64,000 nt of DNA from BOG-1112 sp964635325 (GCA_964635325.1 CAZWOL010000001.1:54969-118968); one strand, 5' to 3'. Shown: positions 1 through 9,555, counted from the first letter of the stretch. Numbers and translations: made by a program. The notes: generated by a model not told the origin, from the sequence alone.

Positions 1-50
1 CCCACAACGGTTTTCAAGACCGCCGCCTTCAACCGCTCGGCCATCTCTCC
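1..50 (-). tRNA. tRNA-Ser (UGA), partial at window edge
   Basis: Read on the minus strand from position 50, the sequence begins with the GGAGAGATGGCCGAGCGGTT start typical of a class II serine tRNA. The anticodon arm then carries TGA in the loop CTTGAAA. The variable arm, T arm and acceptor 3' half lie beyond position 1, so the gene is cut by the window and cannot be folded completely. The D-arm and anticodon match are enough to assign serine with good confidence. Confidence 0.85.
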
Positions 51-89
51 TTTGCTTCATTCAATAGAAGCGATCGGATGCTAAAATTC

Positions 90-677
90 CTATGGCCTAA
101 AGTCAAGACCTCTTTGTGCTAAGTCGTCGCGCGAAGAATCTACAGCGGAAACGCTAGAGTTTGGGATACTTTGCGGAATGCTCTTTAGGTTCAGCATGGA
201 TCCTAAATTCGTCAAAATGCGTTCGACTTCGGAGTTATTGCTCGGAGCCGGCATCCAAAAGGATTGTGCATGTGCTGAGCCTTCTTTGGATAGAATTTCG
301 ACATTGTTTCGCAATGCAAGGGTCGATTCCTCATTTGAAAGACTGCGTAGATGTAAAGAGATGCGATTGCGGTAGATATCAGATTGTAGATAGTAGGAGT
401 CCCATTCTGTGCTGATGATTCCAAGTTCTTTATTTGCAAGAGAGAAATTATAATTTTGGATGAGAATCGGAATGAGAGCATCCCAAATTAAAACAGCATT
501 TGTAGGAACTTTGTACAAGTTTGGGGCAATTTGTTGAATTTGCTTTTCGCGCGCAATGGCAGGGCTATTTTCGATGGTGTTCGTTTGATATTTTCTAAGA
601 TTATCTAAGGGAAGAGCGCAGGCCGAAGTCAGCAACACAAAAAAGATTCCACAGGTCGTATATTGGCCTCTCTGCAT
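90..677 (-). CDS. putative small lipoprotein of unknown function
   Basis: 195 residues. The N-terminus has a hydrophobic stretch (about residues 9-18) ending in LLTSAC, an imperfect lipobox, so the mature protein would start at Cys20 as a lipoprotein; this is a prediction. The rest is soluble and I recognise no domain. It begins at an ATG at 677 with only a weak purine-rich stretch upstream. It lies between the partial tRNA-Ser and mdh, all on the minus strand, with separate spacing that argues against tight co-transcription. Its reading frame is open throughout, but there is no homology support, so the function is unknown. Confidence 0.6.
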   Translation of the reverse strand: MQRGQYTTCGIFFVLLTSACALPLDNLRKYQTNTIENSPAIAREKQIQQIAPNLYKVPTNAVLIWDALIPILIQNYNFSLANKELGIISTEWDSYYLQSDIYRNRISLHLRSLSNEESTLALRNNVEILSKEGSAHAQSFWMPAPSNNSEVERILTNLGSMLNLKSIPQSIPNSSVSAVDSSRDDLAQRGLDFRP

Positions 678-749
678 CTGTCTGCTCGTCTCTTAGTTTT
701 ATGTAAGATAAGTATAGATGAATCAGACAGTTGTGGTCAAGCGCACCAC

Positions 750-1727
750 CTAGCGTAACAAATCTTGAATGACTTCACGTTCTTTGAGTAACTCATCGGT
801 CGAAATTTTAATTTTTTCTTTAGCGAATGCTGAAAGTTTTATACCAGCTTCAATTTCATAGTCTCCCTTACCTTTGGAGCGTACTGGATATGAGAAAATA
901 ATTCCTTTTGGAATATCGTAGTGTGAGCCGTCGGAAAGCACTGCACATGAAAATACATTTCCAGCAGTATTGAGATTTTTTATGTGATCGATACAGGCAG
1001 AGCCAGCAGAGGCTGCAGAGGATTTTCCACGAGCGCTAATGATTTGCGCTCCTCTTTGTTGAACTTTTTTGATGAATTCTGTTTGCAACCATTCTTTATC
1101 ACGAATTGTATCAGTTAGTGGTTTTTTTCCTAAGAAGGAGTTCTCGTAGTCTGGATACATTGTGCTACTGTGGTTGCCCCAAATCATCATGTGTTTAACT
1201 TCACCAACTTCAACTCCTGCTTTTTGTGCTACAGCTGCGCGTGCTCTGTTTTCATCAAGCGCAGTCATAGCTGTGAAATTGCGTGCAGGAATGTCACGTG
1301 CATTATGAAGAGCGATGAGACAGTTGGTGTTGCATGGGTTGCCGACTACAACCACGCGGACGTTCTTGTCAGCACGGTTGAGACCTTTGCCTTGAGCTAC
1401 AAAAATAGGACCGTTTTCTCGGATTAGGTCGCTTCTTTCCATGCCTGGACCTCGGGGTTGCGCTCCTACAAGCAATGCCCAGTTGGTTCCGTCAAAGGCT
1501 TTGTCGGCTTCGCTGAAGCAATCAATCCCAGCAAGAGAATCAAATGCGCAGTCTTCAAGCTCCATGGCAATTCCTTCAGCGGCTTTAACCATTGAGGGAA
1601 GTTCTAAGAGATTGAGATGTACTCGGTAGTCCTTTCCAAAAGCCTCACCCGAAGCGAGTCTAAATAGAAGACTATAACCGATTTGACCAGCAGCTCCGGT
1701 GACCGTGACACGAATTACCTTTTTCAT
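750..1727 (-). CDS. mdh: malate dehydrogenase
   Basis: NAD(P)-dependent oxidation of malate to oxaloacetate in the TCA cycle, cytosolic. 325 residues from the ATG at 1727, the usual length of the type-2 (chloroplast/cytosolic-like) MDH family. Visible are the GAAGQIG nucleotide-binding loop near the N-terminus, the VVGNPCNTN segment, the TALDENRA helix and WGNHSS with the catalytic His. The frame stays open upstream to 1850, but the ATG at 1727 is preceded by AAAGGAG at good spacing and starts exactly where the family starts, so the longer version is rejected. A TATAAT hexamer on the minus strand (1857-1862) and a dyad at 1770-1786 lie in the leader. It fits functionally with sucCD, maeB and pckG elsewhere in the window. 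Confidence 0.95.
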   Translation of the reverse strand: MKKVIRVTVTGAAGQIGYSLLFRLASGEAFGKDYRVHLNLLELPSMVKAAEGIAMELEDCAFDSLAGIDCFSEADKAFDGTNWALLVGAQPRGPGMERSDLIRENGPIFVAQGKGLNRADKNVRVVVVGNPCNTNCLIALHNARDIPARNFTAMTALDENRARAAVAQKAGVEVGEVKHMMIWGNHSSTMYPDYENSFLGKKPLTDTIRDKEWLQTEFIKKVQQRGAQIISARGKSSAASAGSACIDHIKNLNTAGNVFSCAVLSDGSHYDIPKGIIFSYPVRSKGKGDYEIEAGIKLSAFAKEKIKISTDELLKEREVIQDLLR

Positions 1728-1769
1728 CGAGCGTAACTCCTTTAAGGAATAGTGGTAGGACACATTATT

Positions 1770-1786
1770 CTCTAACATTATTAGAG
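1770..1786. promoter_or_regulatory. dyad in the mdh leader (possible operator)
   Basis: CTCTAA-CATTA-TTAGAG is a perfect 6-bp inverted repeat centred about 50 nt upstream of the mdh ATG and downstream of a minus-strand TATAAT (1857-1862). If that hexamer is the -10, the dyad lies in the 5' untranslated region. It could be a repressor site or a weak RNA hairpin; no regulator is identified. Confidence 0.3.
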
Positions 1787-1955
1787 TGTTAAAGATATAT
1801 TTTTGAACGGCAGTGCACTTATTCGCGTGTTGTTGATTAGGTTCAGTCAACTACATATTATACGAGGTCCTTCAAGAATATAAAACGCGTTGCAAACCTA
1901 GAGCTTTCAAACTATCTATGTCCTGACGTTTCACCTTCCTTCCTCGAGTTTTTGT

Positions 1956-2939
1956 TTGAGCAAAAAGGTTATAAAAATCTCGTCGACAGAAGATGGCCTG
2001 TTTCTTAACGACTTCATTTTGAGTTTTGATTCCTGTCAAAGCGAGTTTCTATCCTTTCTGTCCTCGGCGTTGAATCCATTTCTAGATATTTCCGCACGAA
2101 TTTTTACCACGGAAGAAACCATGCGTATTTTGGGTGCATTCAATCGCAAACCAAATGCGCTTATTTGTCAATATAATAGGGCATTCAGTCTTGGTAAGTT
2201 GAAAATAGAGTTGCTGCCTTCGGGGGGGGTCTTAGGGGGGGCTTCCCTATTTGTAGAAATGGATGGAAACACGTTACTCTATGCGCCTCTACTGCGTACG
2301 AAGGGGTTTATTAGTTTGCGTTCGATGCAGCTTCGTCAAGCTCAAGTCTTGCTCATTAAGGCTTCGCATCCAGTACACATGTCTACAAAAGGGCGCCGCA
2401 AAAATGAAGTCGAACGACTCCTCCAGCAAGTTGAGATAGATATTCAGAAAGGTCGATGGCCGGTGCTTATCTGCCCACCTGTGGGTACGGCACAGGAAGT
2501 GTCATTTTTGCTGTCTGAGCGGGGTATTCCCGTTTCTGTGCATCCTTCAATTGGCAAGGTTCATAAAGTTTATGAAGCTTTTGGAAGCCATGTCGGAGCT
2601 TTTCATGTTAAACGCCAAGCTGGCGATGATGCTTCTGTACTGCTTCTCCCACAATCTCCGTATTTGCGAAATGCCCGTAGTCTATGTCTGCAGCGCCCAA
2701 CCTATCTCGTACAAAAAGATTTTGTTGACTATAGCAACCGTTATCCTGACGTTGAAGATCGTTTTTATCTGAACATTCACGCAGACATAGAGGATATTAA
2801 GACGCTTATCTTGCCGGAGGTGCGGCCAAAGCGGGTAGTGCTCTTTGGGCCCTACAGCAAAGCCTACGCTGACGAACTTAAGGGTTTTGTTCAGAATGTA
2901 AGCACAATCTTTCAAAATAATCAGCCGCCACTTTTTTGA
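1956..2939 (+). CDS. metallo-beta-lactamase-fold protein with degenerate metal site (exonuclease-like)
   Basis: 327 residues. The layout follows the MBL-fold ligase-associated/mRNA-3'-end-processing exonuclease family. A TTEET helix (51-55) is followed by LLPSGGVLGGASLFVE (87-101), which matches the family block LLPAGHVLGSAQL. YAPLL (109-113) stands where YTGDF is expected and KAS (135-137) where EATF is expected. A C-terminal NIHAD matches SDHAD. The N-terminal HxHxDH motif is absent, the His of GHV is Gly and the Asp of TGD is lost, while the His of HAD remains. It is therefore probably catalytically dead or has changed function. The start used is TTG at 1956 with no clear ribosome-binding site, so the true start is uncertain. 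It is divergent from mdh. Confidence 0.65.
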   Translation: MSKKVIKISSTEDGLFLNDFILSFDSCQSEFLSFLSSALNPFLDISARIFTTEETMRILGAFNRKPNALICQYNRAFSLGKLKIELLPSGGVLGGASLFVEMDGNTLLYAPLLRTKGFISLRSMQLRQAQVLLIKASHPVHMSTKGRRKNEVERLLQQVEIDIQKGRWPVLICPPVGTAQEVSFLLSERGIPVSVHPSIGKVHKVYEAFGSHVGAFHVKRQAGDDASVLLLPQSPYLRNARSLCLQRPTYLVQKDFVDYSNRYPDVEDRFYLNIHADIEDIKTLILPEVRPKRVVLFGPYSKAYADELKGFVQNVSTIFQNNQPPLF

Positions 2940-2973
2940 AAGAGCTTCTGGAAGGACGCCGCCCAGGAAGGCA

Positions 2974-3002
2974 TTGACAGGTTCGAAGTCTTCCATTAAC
3001 TT
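2974..3002 (+). promoter_or_regulatory. candidate sigma-70 promoter for tRNA-Arg
   Basis: A perfect TTGACA at 2974-2979 is followed after 17 bp by TAACTT (2997-3002), a weak -10. The tRNA-Arg gene starts 35 bp downstream. Spacing and -35 are ideal, but the -10 matches only three of six positions. Confidence 0.4.
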
Positions 3003-3036
3003 CAGGGCCACTCAGGATGCCAATCCTGCTCTAAAC

Positions 3037-3113
3037 GCGCCCGTAGTTCAGTTGGATAGAATGCCAGACTACGAATCTGGAGGTCGGAGGTTCGACTCCT
3101 TCCGGGCGCGCCA
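3037..3113 (+). tRNA. tRNA-Arg (ACG)
   Basis: 77 nt including an encoded CCA. The acceptor GCGCCCG (3037-3043) pairs with CGGGCGC (3103-3109), followed by discriminator G and CCA. The D loop has AGTTCAGTTGGATAGA, the anticodon loop is CTACGAA with ACG at 3071-3073, and the T loop has GTTCGACTC. All four arms fold. The A34 anticodon is normally edited to inosine by TadA and decodes CGU/CGC/CGA. Confidence 0.97.
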
Positions 3114-3193
3114 TTTTTCTTAGTGATCTCAACAGCACAATAGAATAGTTATCGATTTCAATCGAAATGGTTTCATTTCTAGTGGGTATCTCT

Positions 3194-3859
3194 ATGCAAA
3201 ATCAATATGAGTTAGAGCAAATCGATCCTAACGTTCTCTTTGATATGACCAAAATAGCCCGAGAAAGGACCTGGCAAGCGGTTCGGGATATAAGTAGTTT
3301 CATGCGACCTGGAATGACCGAGAAAGCTGCGATCAAACAAGCGAATGCCTATTTTGCTGATCATGGTGTGCGTAAGTTTTGGCACAAAACACACATACGT
3401 TTTGGACGCTCAACCGTTCTCAGTTTCGATGATCCCTATCATGACGAGGTTGTCTTGCAAGACAACGATATTTTTTTCCTCGATATCGGTCCTATTTGGA
3501 ATGGTGTTGAAGGCGACTGTGGTGAAACCTTCGTTATGGGAGAAAATGCAAAATTTACAAAGATTCGTAACGACCTCAAATCGATCTTTGATCAGACACG
3601 CGAATTGTGGAAACGTGAAGGATCAACAGGATTGCATCTCTATCAATATGCAGAGGAGCTCACTAAAAAAATGGGTTATCTCTTGCATCCTTCGTACGTC
3701 AAGGGTCACAGACTCTCTGAATTTTCACATTTCAATTATACAAAACTAGGCACCGGTGATTTAGATTTTTGTCCATCTCCGGAACGATGGGTACTGGAGT
3801 TTCAAATTTGCGATCCATCCATGCAATTTGGTGCATTCTATGAAGATTTGTTGGATTGA
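3194..3859 (+). CDS. M24 family metallopeptidase (aminopeptidase P / methionine aminopeptidase fold)
   Basis: 221 residues from the ATG at 3194; the frame is open from 3167 with another ATG, so the start is not settled. The pita-bread metal ligands are all visible: Asp in FLDIG and Asp 11 residues on in GDCGETF, His in KGHRLSEF, Glu in VLEFQ and Glu in FYEDLL. The protein is shorter than aminopeptidase P and lacks its N-terminal domain. The GHGIG motif is altered to GHRLS, and the substrate cannot be named. It lies alone just downstream of tRNA-Arg and convergent with tsaE. A Xaa-Pro dipeptidase-like role is the default guess. Confidence 0.8.
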   Translation: MQNQYELEQIDPNVLFDMTKIARERTWQAVRDISSFMRPGMTEKAAIKQANAYFADHGVRKFWHKTHIRFGRSTVLSFDDPYHDEVVLQDNDIFFLDIGPIWNGVEGDCGETFVMGENAKFTKIRNDLKSIFDQTRELWKREGSTGLHLYQYAEELTKKMGYLLHPSYVKGHRLSEFSHFNYTKLGTGDLDFCPSPERWVLEFQICDPSMQFGAFYEDLLD

Positions 3860-3867
3860 TTTGAAGC

Positions 3868-4329
3868 TTAGGAATTTATCTTCAACAGTTGGTAACTTCG
3901 CGTTTGAAGGTCGATGCTCTTTTCAATTTTGAGTATATGGGTAGGGACGATTTCGAGTCTGCCCGTTAGGTTTTGAGGCCATTCAACCAAGAGACCATCA
4001 TAGTCCAGTTCATGGACAAGATCCGACATCACTAAGCTATCGTCTCCTAATCTATATAGATCGATATGAGCGTATGTTTTAGAGCCGATGGTGTAGTCAG
4101 AAAGATAAGTGAAGGTTGGAGACCGTACGGGTATCTCAGCTCCTAAGCCGAGTGAACGCAAAATAAAACCAGCAAGGGTGGTTTTGCCGGCCCCCATATC
4201 ACCCTCCATCCAGAGGCAAAAGAAAGGTGCTTTGGACAGCTCTTGGGCTATGTTTTGAGCCAAAGAAGGAACTTCAACCATGCTAGCGTTTGTTATGTGC
4301 CATAGGCTCTGTTGTGATATCGGATGCAA
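3868..4329 (-). CDS. tsaE: tRNA threonylcarbamoyladenosine biosynthesis ATPase TsaE
   Basis: ATPase that, with TsaB and TsaD, makes the t6A modification at position 37 of ANN-decoding tRNAs. 153 residues, normal for the family. Walker A is GDMGAGKTT (about 43-51), followed by SPTFTY, the characteristic HIDLYRL and VEWPQNL near the C-terminus. The start is a TTG at 4329 with GGAG five bases upstream; an internal ATG at 4281 would cut into the first strand. It directly follows glmM on the minus strand (10 bp) and is likely the last gene of the tilS-to-tsaE run. Confidence 0.93.
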   Translation of the reverse strand: MHPISQQSLWHITNASMVEVPSLAQNIAQELSKAPFFCLWMEGDMGAGKTTLAGFILRSLGLGAEIPVRSPTFTYLSDYTIGSKTYAHIDLYRLGDDSLVMSDLVHELDYDGLLVEWPQNLTGRLEIVPTHILKIEKSIDLQTRSYQLLKINS

Positions 4330-4339
4330 AGGATCTCCG

Positions 4340-5770
4340 CTAGGTACCTAAGGTTTTGTAGTAGTGTTTAAAGCTCTGTTTGGCCATCTCAGCGAGTTCA
4401 TTCACCATCATCTGAATACTGTCACTTTGACCGCCTTCGATCATAATGCGAGCTTTCAATTCCGTTCCTGAGTAACGGAAAAGTACCCTACCTTCATTGC
4501 CAAGTTTTCTTTGTACTAAGTGTATCTGCTCAGATAGCTCAGGTAGATAGTCGAGGGGGATTCTGTCAGGAATATCGATGTTCTTCAAGGCCTGAGGAAA
4601 TTTTTGGAGAATGTTTTTTAGTTCACTAACGCGTTTTTGTTTTTCGACAACAATCTCAAGGAGTTTGAGAGCTGCTAAAATACCATCGCCAGTGGTCGAG
4701 ATGTCTCCAAAAATGATGTGACCTGACTGCTCACCACCCAAGACGTATTTGCCTTTGCGCATTTCCTCCATAACATAGCGATCTCCTACCTGAGTGCGTA
4801 GAAGATTGATGCCCATTCTCTTGAGTGCAACTTCTAAACCCAAGTTCGACATAATAGTGGAAACGACTGCTTTGTCATAAAGCCGATTTTTTTCCAAATA
4901 ACTTTTTGCAAAAATTGCAAGCAATTCGTCGCCATCAAGAATAGCACCCGTTTCATCGACAATCACAAGACGGTCAGCATCTCCATCCAATGCAATACCT
5001 AGGTGGGCATTATGAGCAATGACTTGTTGCTGTAGTTTTTCAGGATGAAGTGCACCATACCCTTCGTTGATATTGGTTCCGTCTGGAGATACTCCAATGC
5101 TGATCACATCTGCTCCGAGTTCTTCAAACACTTTAGGAGCAACTTTATATCCAGCACCGTGCGCACAATCGACGACGAGTTTGATACCTTCTAGCGAGAG
5201 ATGCTTAGGAAACTGTTCTTTGAGAAATACAGCATATTGCCCTACACTATCATCGATGCGAGCTGTTGTTCCTATTGCTTTTCCAGTAGGAGCTGCAAAA
5301 GTACTCAGATCAGAGAAGATGAGATCTTCAATCTCTTGTTCAGCACTGTCTGGTAGTTTGTAACCATCCGCAGCAAAGATTTTAAATCCATTGTCATAGA
5401 ACGGATTATGGGAAGCCGAAATTACAATCCCTGCATTGGCACGCATTCCACGCGTAAGATAGGCAATCCCTGGAGTTGGAAGTGGTCCTACAAAATATGT
5501 ATCCACTCCTGTACTGCAAATTCCTGACGAAAGAGCTTGTTCTAGCATGTAACCACTGCGACGAGTGTCTTTGCCGATAAGCACTCTTGGGTTTGGATAA
5601 TGATTTTTAAAGTAGCGTCCTACAGCTTGCCCAAGTCGAAGGACCACATCTGGAGAGATAGGATAAGCGTTTGCATGCCCCCTAATACCGTCGGTACCGA
5701 ATAGACGAATGCGTTTGTGAGGAAAAAAGTCGTGTGAAAGATTTTTTTGCATTAGAAAATCTTCTCCCAT
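4340..5770 (-). CDS. glmM: phosphoglucosamine mutase
   Basis: Converts glucosamine-6-phosphate to glucosamine-1-phosphate for UDP-GlcNAc, peptidoglycan and LPS synthesis. It has FGTDGIRG near the N-terminus, the phosphoserine loop ISASHNP, the metal loop DGDADR, the GEQSGH sugar loop and a C-terminal RYSGTE phosphate-binding loop. The frame is open to a TTG at 5791. I choose the ATG at 5770 (AGGA upstream), but the ATG at 5752 with GGGAG upstream is also possible; either way there is a short N-terminal extension before the conserved core. It sits downstream of cdaA-cdaR, the conserved arrangement in which CdaA and GlmM are known to interact in Firmicutes. Confidence 0.95.
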   Translation of the reverse strand: MGEDFLMQKNLSHDFFPHKRIRLFGTDGIRGHANAYPISPDVVLRLGQAVGRYFKNHYPNPRVLIGKDTRRSGYMLEQALSSGICSTGVDTYFVGPLPTPGIAYLTRGMRANAGIVISASHNPFYDNGFKIFAADGYKLPDSAEQEIEDLIFSDLSTFAAPTGKAIGTTARIDDSVGQYAVFLKEQFPKHLSLEGIKLVVDCAHGAGYKVAPKVFEELGADVISIGVSPDGTNINEGYGALHPEKLQQQVIAHNAHLGIALDGDADRLVIVDETGAILDGDELLAIFAKSYLEKNRLYDKAVVSTIMSNLGLEVALKRMGINLLRTQVGDRYVMEEMRKGKYVLGGEQSGHIIFGDISTTGDGILAALKLLEIVVEKQKRVSELKNILQKFPQALKNIDIPDRIPLDYLPELSEQIHLVQRKLGNEGRVLFRYSGTELKARIMIEGGQSDSIQMMVNELAEMAKQSFKHYYKTLGT

Positions 5771-5831
5771 GAAAGACGGTCCTAGAAACAATATCGAGAC
5801 TTCACATTAGAAAGCCAGAATACGGTAGAGG

Positions 5832-6758
5832 CTACAAGTTCTTTTTTTTGCTGTAAATTTCAACAATCGCGTTTTCTGGATTGGTCTCAATGAGGACGGT
5901 ATCTTGGGGAATCTTCACCTGAATTTTCTGCTCATAAATACCAGCTGCAAGGTCGTTTATGTTCAAGAAAGCCCGGATTTCACCGTCTCGTATGCTCCCT
6001 AGTTTACTAGGACTTCCTTGAATTACAACAGAAACCCGTGTAGGTCTGATTTTAAAGGAAAAATTCGTATTGTCCACGTCAATCATTACGTTTGCAAATG
6101 ATTTATTGACCTTTTTTTCTCCGACAAGCACGTTGACTTGCACTTTTTTAGTAGAGACTTTTAAGGTTTGATCGGTCAAGAGATAGGTTGAATCAAAGCT
6201 CTTGGATTCAGAGATATTATTGATGTCTATAGGTTCTGTGGATATAGCATCGACCCTTTGTAAGTCAGAAGCTGCAGCTGATACGAGTACTTTGTCAGGA
6301 ATGATAATAGTTTTTTCGATGATATATCCGTCTCTAGGAATACCTGTGAAATTTTGTTTGATGGGGAGCTCTTTCTCCATTTTTTTATCTACAAAAACGG
6401 AAATATAGGCATCATAAATGGTGATTTTGATCCGATCGTTCCAACCTCGAATATACTCTTTGTCGATACGAACACGTACGGTCTGAGGTTTGTCCGTAAA
6501 AAGTTTGACATGAGCCTGTATGGGTTCCATCGAAAAATGATTCAATAGAGCTCTAGGACCTCTTAGAGTCGCATCCTTGTATTGAATGTTTCCACCTTTT
6601 ACGACAAAGCCTTCAGGCGCAATGAGTTGCACGCGCATCTTGCGATTGACTTCGAGAACTTGCTCGCTTTGCACAATGTACCAAAAGATAATTGCAAGCA
6701 GCACAGCAATGAGCTTGTAGGTAAAGTTGGCAAAGATTGCTCGGATAATCTGCGACAC
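5832..6758 (-). CDS. cdaR: CdaR-like YbbR-domain protein
   Basis: 308 residues. One N-terminal transmembrane helix (about 13-29) is followed by a periplasmic part made of repeated YbbR modules, seen as recurring segments of the type VRVRI/VSVVIQG/KIQVKIP. In other bacteria CdaR binds and tunes the diadenylate cyclase CdaA. The start is GTG at 6758, immediately after the cdaA stop codon and preceded by AAGGAG, so the two are translationally linked. Assignment rests on the domain pattern plus the cdaA-cdaR-glmM order. Confidence 0.85.
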   Translation of the reverse strand: MSQIIRAIFANFTYKLIAVLLAIIFWYIVQSEQVLEVNRKMRVQLIAPEGFVVKGGNIQYKDATLRGPRALLNHFSMEPIQAHVKLFTDKPQTVRVRIDKEYIRGWNDRIKITIYDAYISVFVDKKMEKELPIKQNFTGIPRDGYIIEKTIIIPDKVLVSAAASDLQRVDAISTEPIDINNISESKSFDSTYLLTDQTLKVSTKKVQVNVLVGEKKVNKSFANVMIDVDNTNFSFKIRPTRVSVVIQGSPSKLGSIRDGEIRAFLNINDLAAGIYEQKIQVKIPQDTVLIETNPENAIVEIYSKKKNL

Positions 6759-7601
6759 CTAATCTCCTTTTTCCTTGCCATTTACTTTGGTTTTTGAGCT
6801 TAGGCCTTCACTGTTGTTTGCACCGAATAAGGTGCGAGCGTATGAAGTGTTTCCAACCAGATGTTTGCGCAAAAGTTTGCGAAGCTGTGTGCTTTCTTGT
6901 ATGTAGAGAATATTGCCCTCATGCACAATAGAAACAGTTCCTTTTTCCTCAGATACAAGAATGACAAGTGCGTCGGTCTCTTGGCTAATTCCGATTGCAG
7001 CTCTGTGTCGTGTTCCCATTTCTTGCTTCAAGTTTTCTGTTCGTGTGAGCGGAAGAAAACACCCTGCTGCTGCTAAGCGTCCTTGACGAATCATCACAGC
7101 ACCATCGTGTATAGGTGAATGAGGTTCAAAAATAGCTAGAAGAAGTTCCTTAGATATTTTTGCATCGAGAGAAATTCCAATGTCGATATAACGAGATAAG
7201 ATAATGTTACGTTCGATTACAAGCAAAGCACCAATTTTTTTGGAGGAAAGAGCAAAGGCGGCGCGTGTTAATTCATCCAAAAGATAATGGGATGCCATCG
7301 CTTCTGCATTGGTTAGCAAGGGCTTCTTTCCCATGCGGCTCAAGGCATTTCGGATATCTTCTTGAAAAAGAATAATAATGATCAAAACAATTGACGAATA
7401 AAATTTACTCATCAACCAATTGAATGTGGTGAGAGGGACAAGAGAAGACGCTTGAAAACCCAAAATTACGATAAGAATACCGGTCAACATTTGGGCGGTG
7501 CGGGTTCCACGAATGAGGATCAAAATTTGATAGATTAGGAACGTGATGACGACGATATCTAAGACAGACCACCAACTAAACTGTTCAAAGATCTCATTCA
7601 T
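6759..7601 (-). CDS. cdaA: diadenylate cyclase CdaA
   Basis: Membrane enzyme that condenses two ATP into the second messenger c-di-AMP. 280 residues: three transmembrane helices (about 14-30, 38-55, 65-80) and a DAC domain with the DGA motif at 166-168 and RHR at 198-200, both essential in the family and intact here. It starts at ATG 7601, downstream of ftsH by about 20 bp, and is abutted by cdaR. c-di-AMP usually controls potassium and osmolyte homeostasis and cell-wall balance. No c-di-AMP phosphodiesterase is in the window. Confidence 0.95.
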   Translation of the reverse strand: MNEIFEQFSWWSVLDIVVITFLIYQILILIRGTRTAQMLTGILIVILGFQASSLVPLTTFNWLMSKFYSSIVLIIIILFQEDIRNALSRMGKKPLLTNAEAMASHYLLDELTRAAFALSSKKIGALLVIERNIILSRYIDIGISLDAKISKELLLAIFEPHSPIHDGAVMIRQGRLAAAGCFLPLTRTENLKQEMGTRHRAAIGISQETDALVILVSEEKGTVSIVHEGNILYIQESTQLRKLLRKHLVGNTSYARTLFGANNSEGLSSKTKVNGKEKGD

Positions 7602-7620
7602 GGAAAATGGAAGCCTTCTA

Positions 7621-9555
7621 TTAGCTGGTGAGTGAGTCGGCTAAGTCGGGTGTCTCAGAACCTGTGAGCTGCCAGTTTTTAGCGACTTCTCGACGTTTGG
7701 TGTAAGCTTTCACTTCGTCTTCCGTTACGATGTTTTCACCAGCGATGACACGAGCCATCTCTGTCGCATTTAAAGTCTCTTTGACCAACAAGGCCTCAGC
7801 AAGGGCAACTAATTTGTCATGGTTTTCTCGGAGCAACGTCAAAGCTTTTTCGTAGCCTTCGGTCACTAAACGATGAATTTCTTCATCGACCGTTTGAGCG
7901 ACTTTCTGGGAAAATGCATCGGATGGACTAGAACCCCGTCCAAGGAAGATTTCTTCATCTTCTTTTTTGCCAATGGATAGTGGCCCAATTTTTTCACTCA
8001 TCCCCCAGCTACAAACCATGCGTCGTGCAATATCGGTAGCTTTTTGGATGTCATTGCTTGCGCCTGTGGTTTGAATATTAAAGATAAGCTCTTCAGCAGC
8101 TCGTCCTCCCATTGCATAGGAAATCATGCCTTCAGCAAATTCTTTAGTCATCGTAAAGCGATCCTCAGACGGCAACGTGACGGTTACGCCCAGTGCTCGT
8201 CCTCGTGGAATGATGGTTACCTTATGTACGGGATCGCCTACTTTGCTTAAAAGACCAACAAGGGCATGGCCTGCTTCGTGATACGCAGTGTTCGTTTTTT
8301 CTTTTTCACTCATGATCATGCTTTGACGCTCTGTACCCATGATCACTTTGTCTTTAGCTTTTTCGCAATGATTCATACTAATATGGTTGCTGTTTTCACG
8401 AGCGGCAATCAGCGCAGCTTCATTGATGAGATTTTCTAAATCTGCACCAGTGAAACCTGGAGTTGCTTGCGCAATAATTGCTAAATCAACATCATCGGAG
8501 AGGGGAGATTTTTTGCTGTGAACTTCAAGTATGCTTTTGCGTCCTTTTATGTCTGGACTCGGAACATGTACTCGTCGATCAAAGCGACCTGGTCTAAGAA
8601 GAGCAGGATCAAGGACGTCAGGACGGTTGGTTGCAGCAATGATGATGACACCTTCATTCGCTTCAAAACCATCCATTTCGACTAGAAGTTGGTTGAGTGT
8701 TTGCTCACGTTCATCATGACCACCACCGAGACCTGCACCGCGATGACGACCAACAGCATCGATCTCGTCGATAAATACTATGCAAGGAGAGTTTTTCTTT
8801 GCTTGATCGAACAGGTCACGAACTCGACTTGCACCGACACCGACAAACATTTCAACGAAGTCAGAGCCTGAGATACTGAAGAAAGGCACTCCAGCCTCAC
8901 CTGCAACACCTTTGGCAAGTATTGTTTTACCGGTTCCGGGCTGACCGATTAGCAAAACACCTTTAGGAATTCGTCCACCAAGACGCGTGAATTTTTTGGG
9001 CTCCCGCAGAAATTCGATAATTTCTTGTAGTTCGTATTTTGCTTCATCTATTCCAGCAATATCTTTGAATGTGACTTTAGGCTTGAGGTCGTTCACCAAC
9101 TTGGCTCGGCTTTTTCCAAAGGACATAGCCTTACCACCACCAGCTTGTAAGGAGCGCATGATGATGAAGATAAACACTAGAAGAATTATCATTGGGATAA
9201 GTTGAACGAACAAGGATTTGAGAAGATTGTCGGATTCAGGCTCTTCAAAGCTGAGCGTGACTTTATGATCCTCTAGGAACTTACGCGTTGATTCGTCATT
9301 AGGCACATAGGTTCGAACCTTGCTGCGATCTGAGCGAAATCCTGTCAGATGATTTTCTTTGAAAGCCGCTTCGACAATGCGATCATTGTCGTTTGGAGGG
9401 TTTTCTACCAAACGTTTAAATTCCGAATATTTCAACTCGGTAACGGTTTCTTGGCTAGATGTAACAATGCTCGCTAAAAGTGCTACCATCACGATGACTG
9501 CGATGATCAGAAAAAGCATACGAGGTTGGTTTGGTTTCTGTAACGATGCAGCCAT
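7621..9555 (-). CDS. ftsH: ATP-dependent zinc metalloprotease FtsH
   Basis: Inner-membrane AAA+ protease that degrades misfolded membrane proteins and regulators. 644 residues, the usual length. Order: TM helix about 13-30, short periplasmic loop, TM helix about 107-127, AAA+ module with GQPGTGKT Walker [14 protein letters not shown]alker B and [21 protein letters not shown] second region of homology, then the HEAGH zinc site. ATG at 9555 with AGGAGA upstream. tilS lies just upstream, the common tilS-ftsH pairing. folP, often found between ftsH and cdaA/glmM, is absent here. Confidence 0.97.
   Translation of the reverse strand: MAASLQKPNQPRMLFLIIAVIVMVALLASIVTSSQETVTELKYSEFKRLVENPPNDNDRIVEAAFKENHLTGFRSDRSKVRTYVPNDESTRKFLEDHKVTLSFEEPESDNLLKSLFVQLIPMIILLVFIFIIMRSLQAGGGKAMSFGKSRAKLVNDLKPKVTFKDIAGIDEAKYELQEIIEFLREPKKFTRLGGRIPKGVLLIGQPGTGKTILAKGVAGEAGVPFFSISGSDFVEMFVGVGASRVRDLFDQAKKNSPCIVFIDEIDAVGRHRGAGLGGGHDEREQTLNQLLVEMDGFEANEGVIIIAATNRPDVLDPALLRPGRFDRRVHVPSPDIKGRKSILEVHSKKSPLSDDVDLAIIAQATPGFTGADLENLINEAALIAARENSNHISMNHCEKAKDKVIMGTERQSMIMSEKEKTNTAYHEAGHALVGLLSKVGDPVHKVTIIPRGRALGVTVTLPSEDRFTMTKEFAEGMISYAMGGRAAEELIFNIQTTGASNDIQKATDIARRMVCSWGMSEKIGPLSIGKKEDEEIFLGRGSSPSDAFSQKVAQTVDEEIHRLVTEGYEKALTLLRENHDKLVALAEALLVKETLNATEMARVIAGENIVTEDEVKAYTKRREVAKNWQLTGSETPDLADSLTS

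Noticed and set aside
2682..3011. 109-codon minus-strand frame over the end of the MBL-like gene
   Set aside because: It is antisense to a better supported gene, lacks a ribosome-binding site and has no domain pattern.
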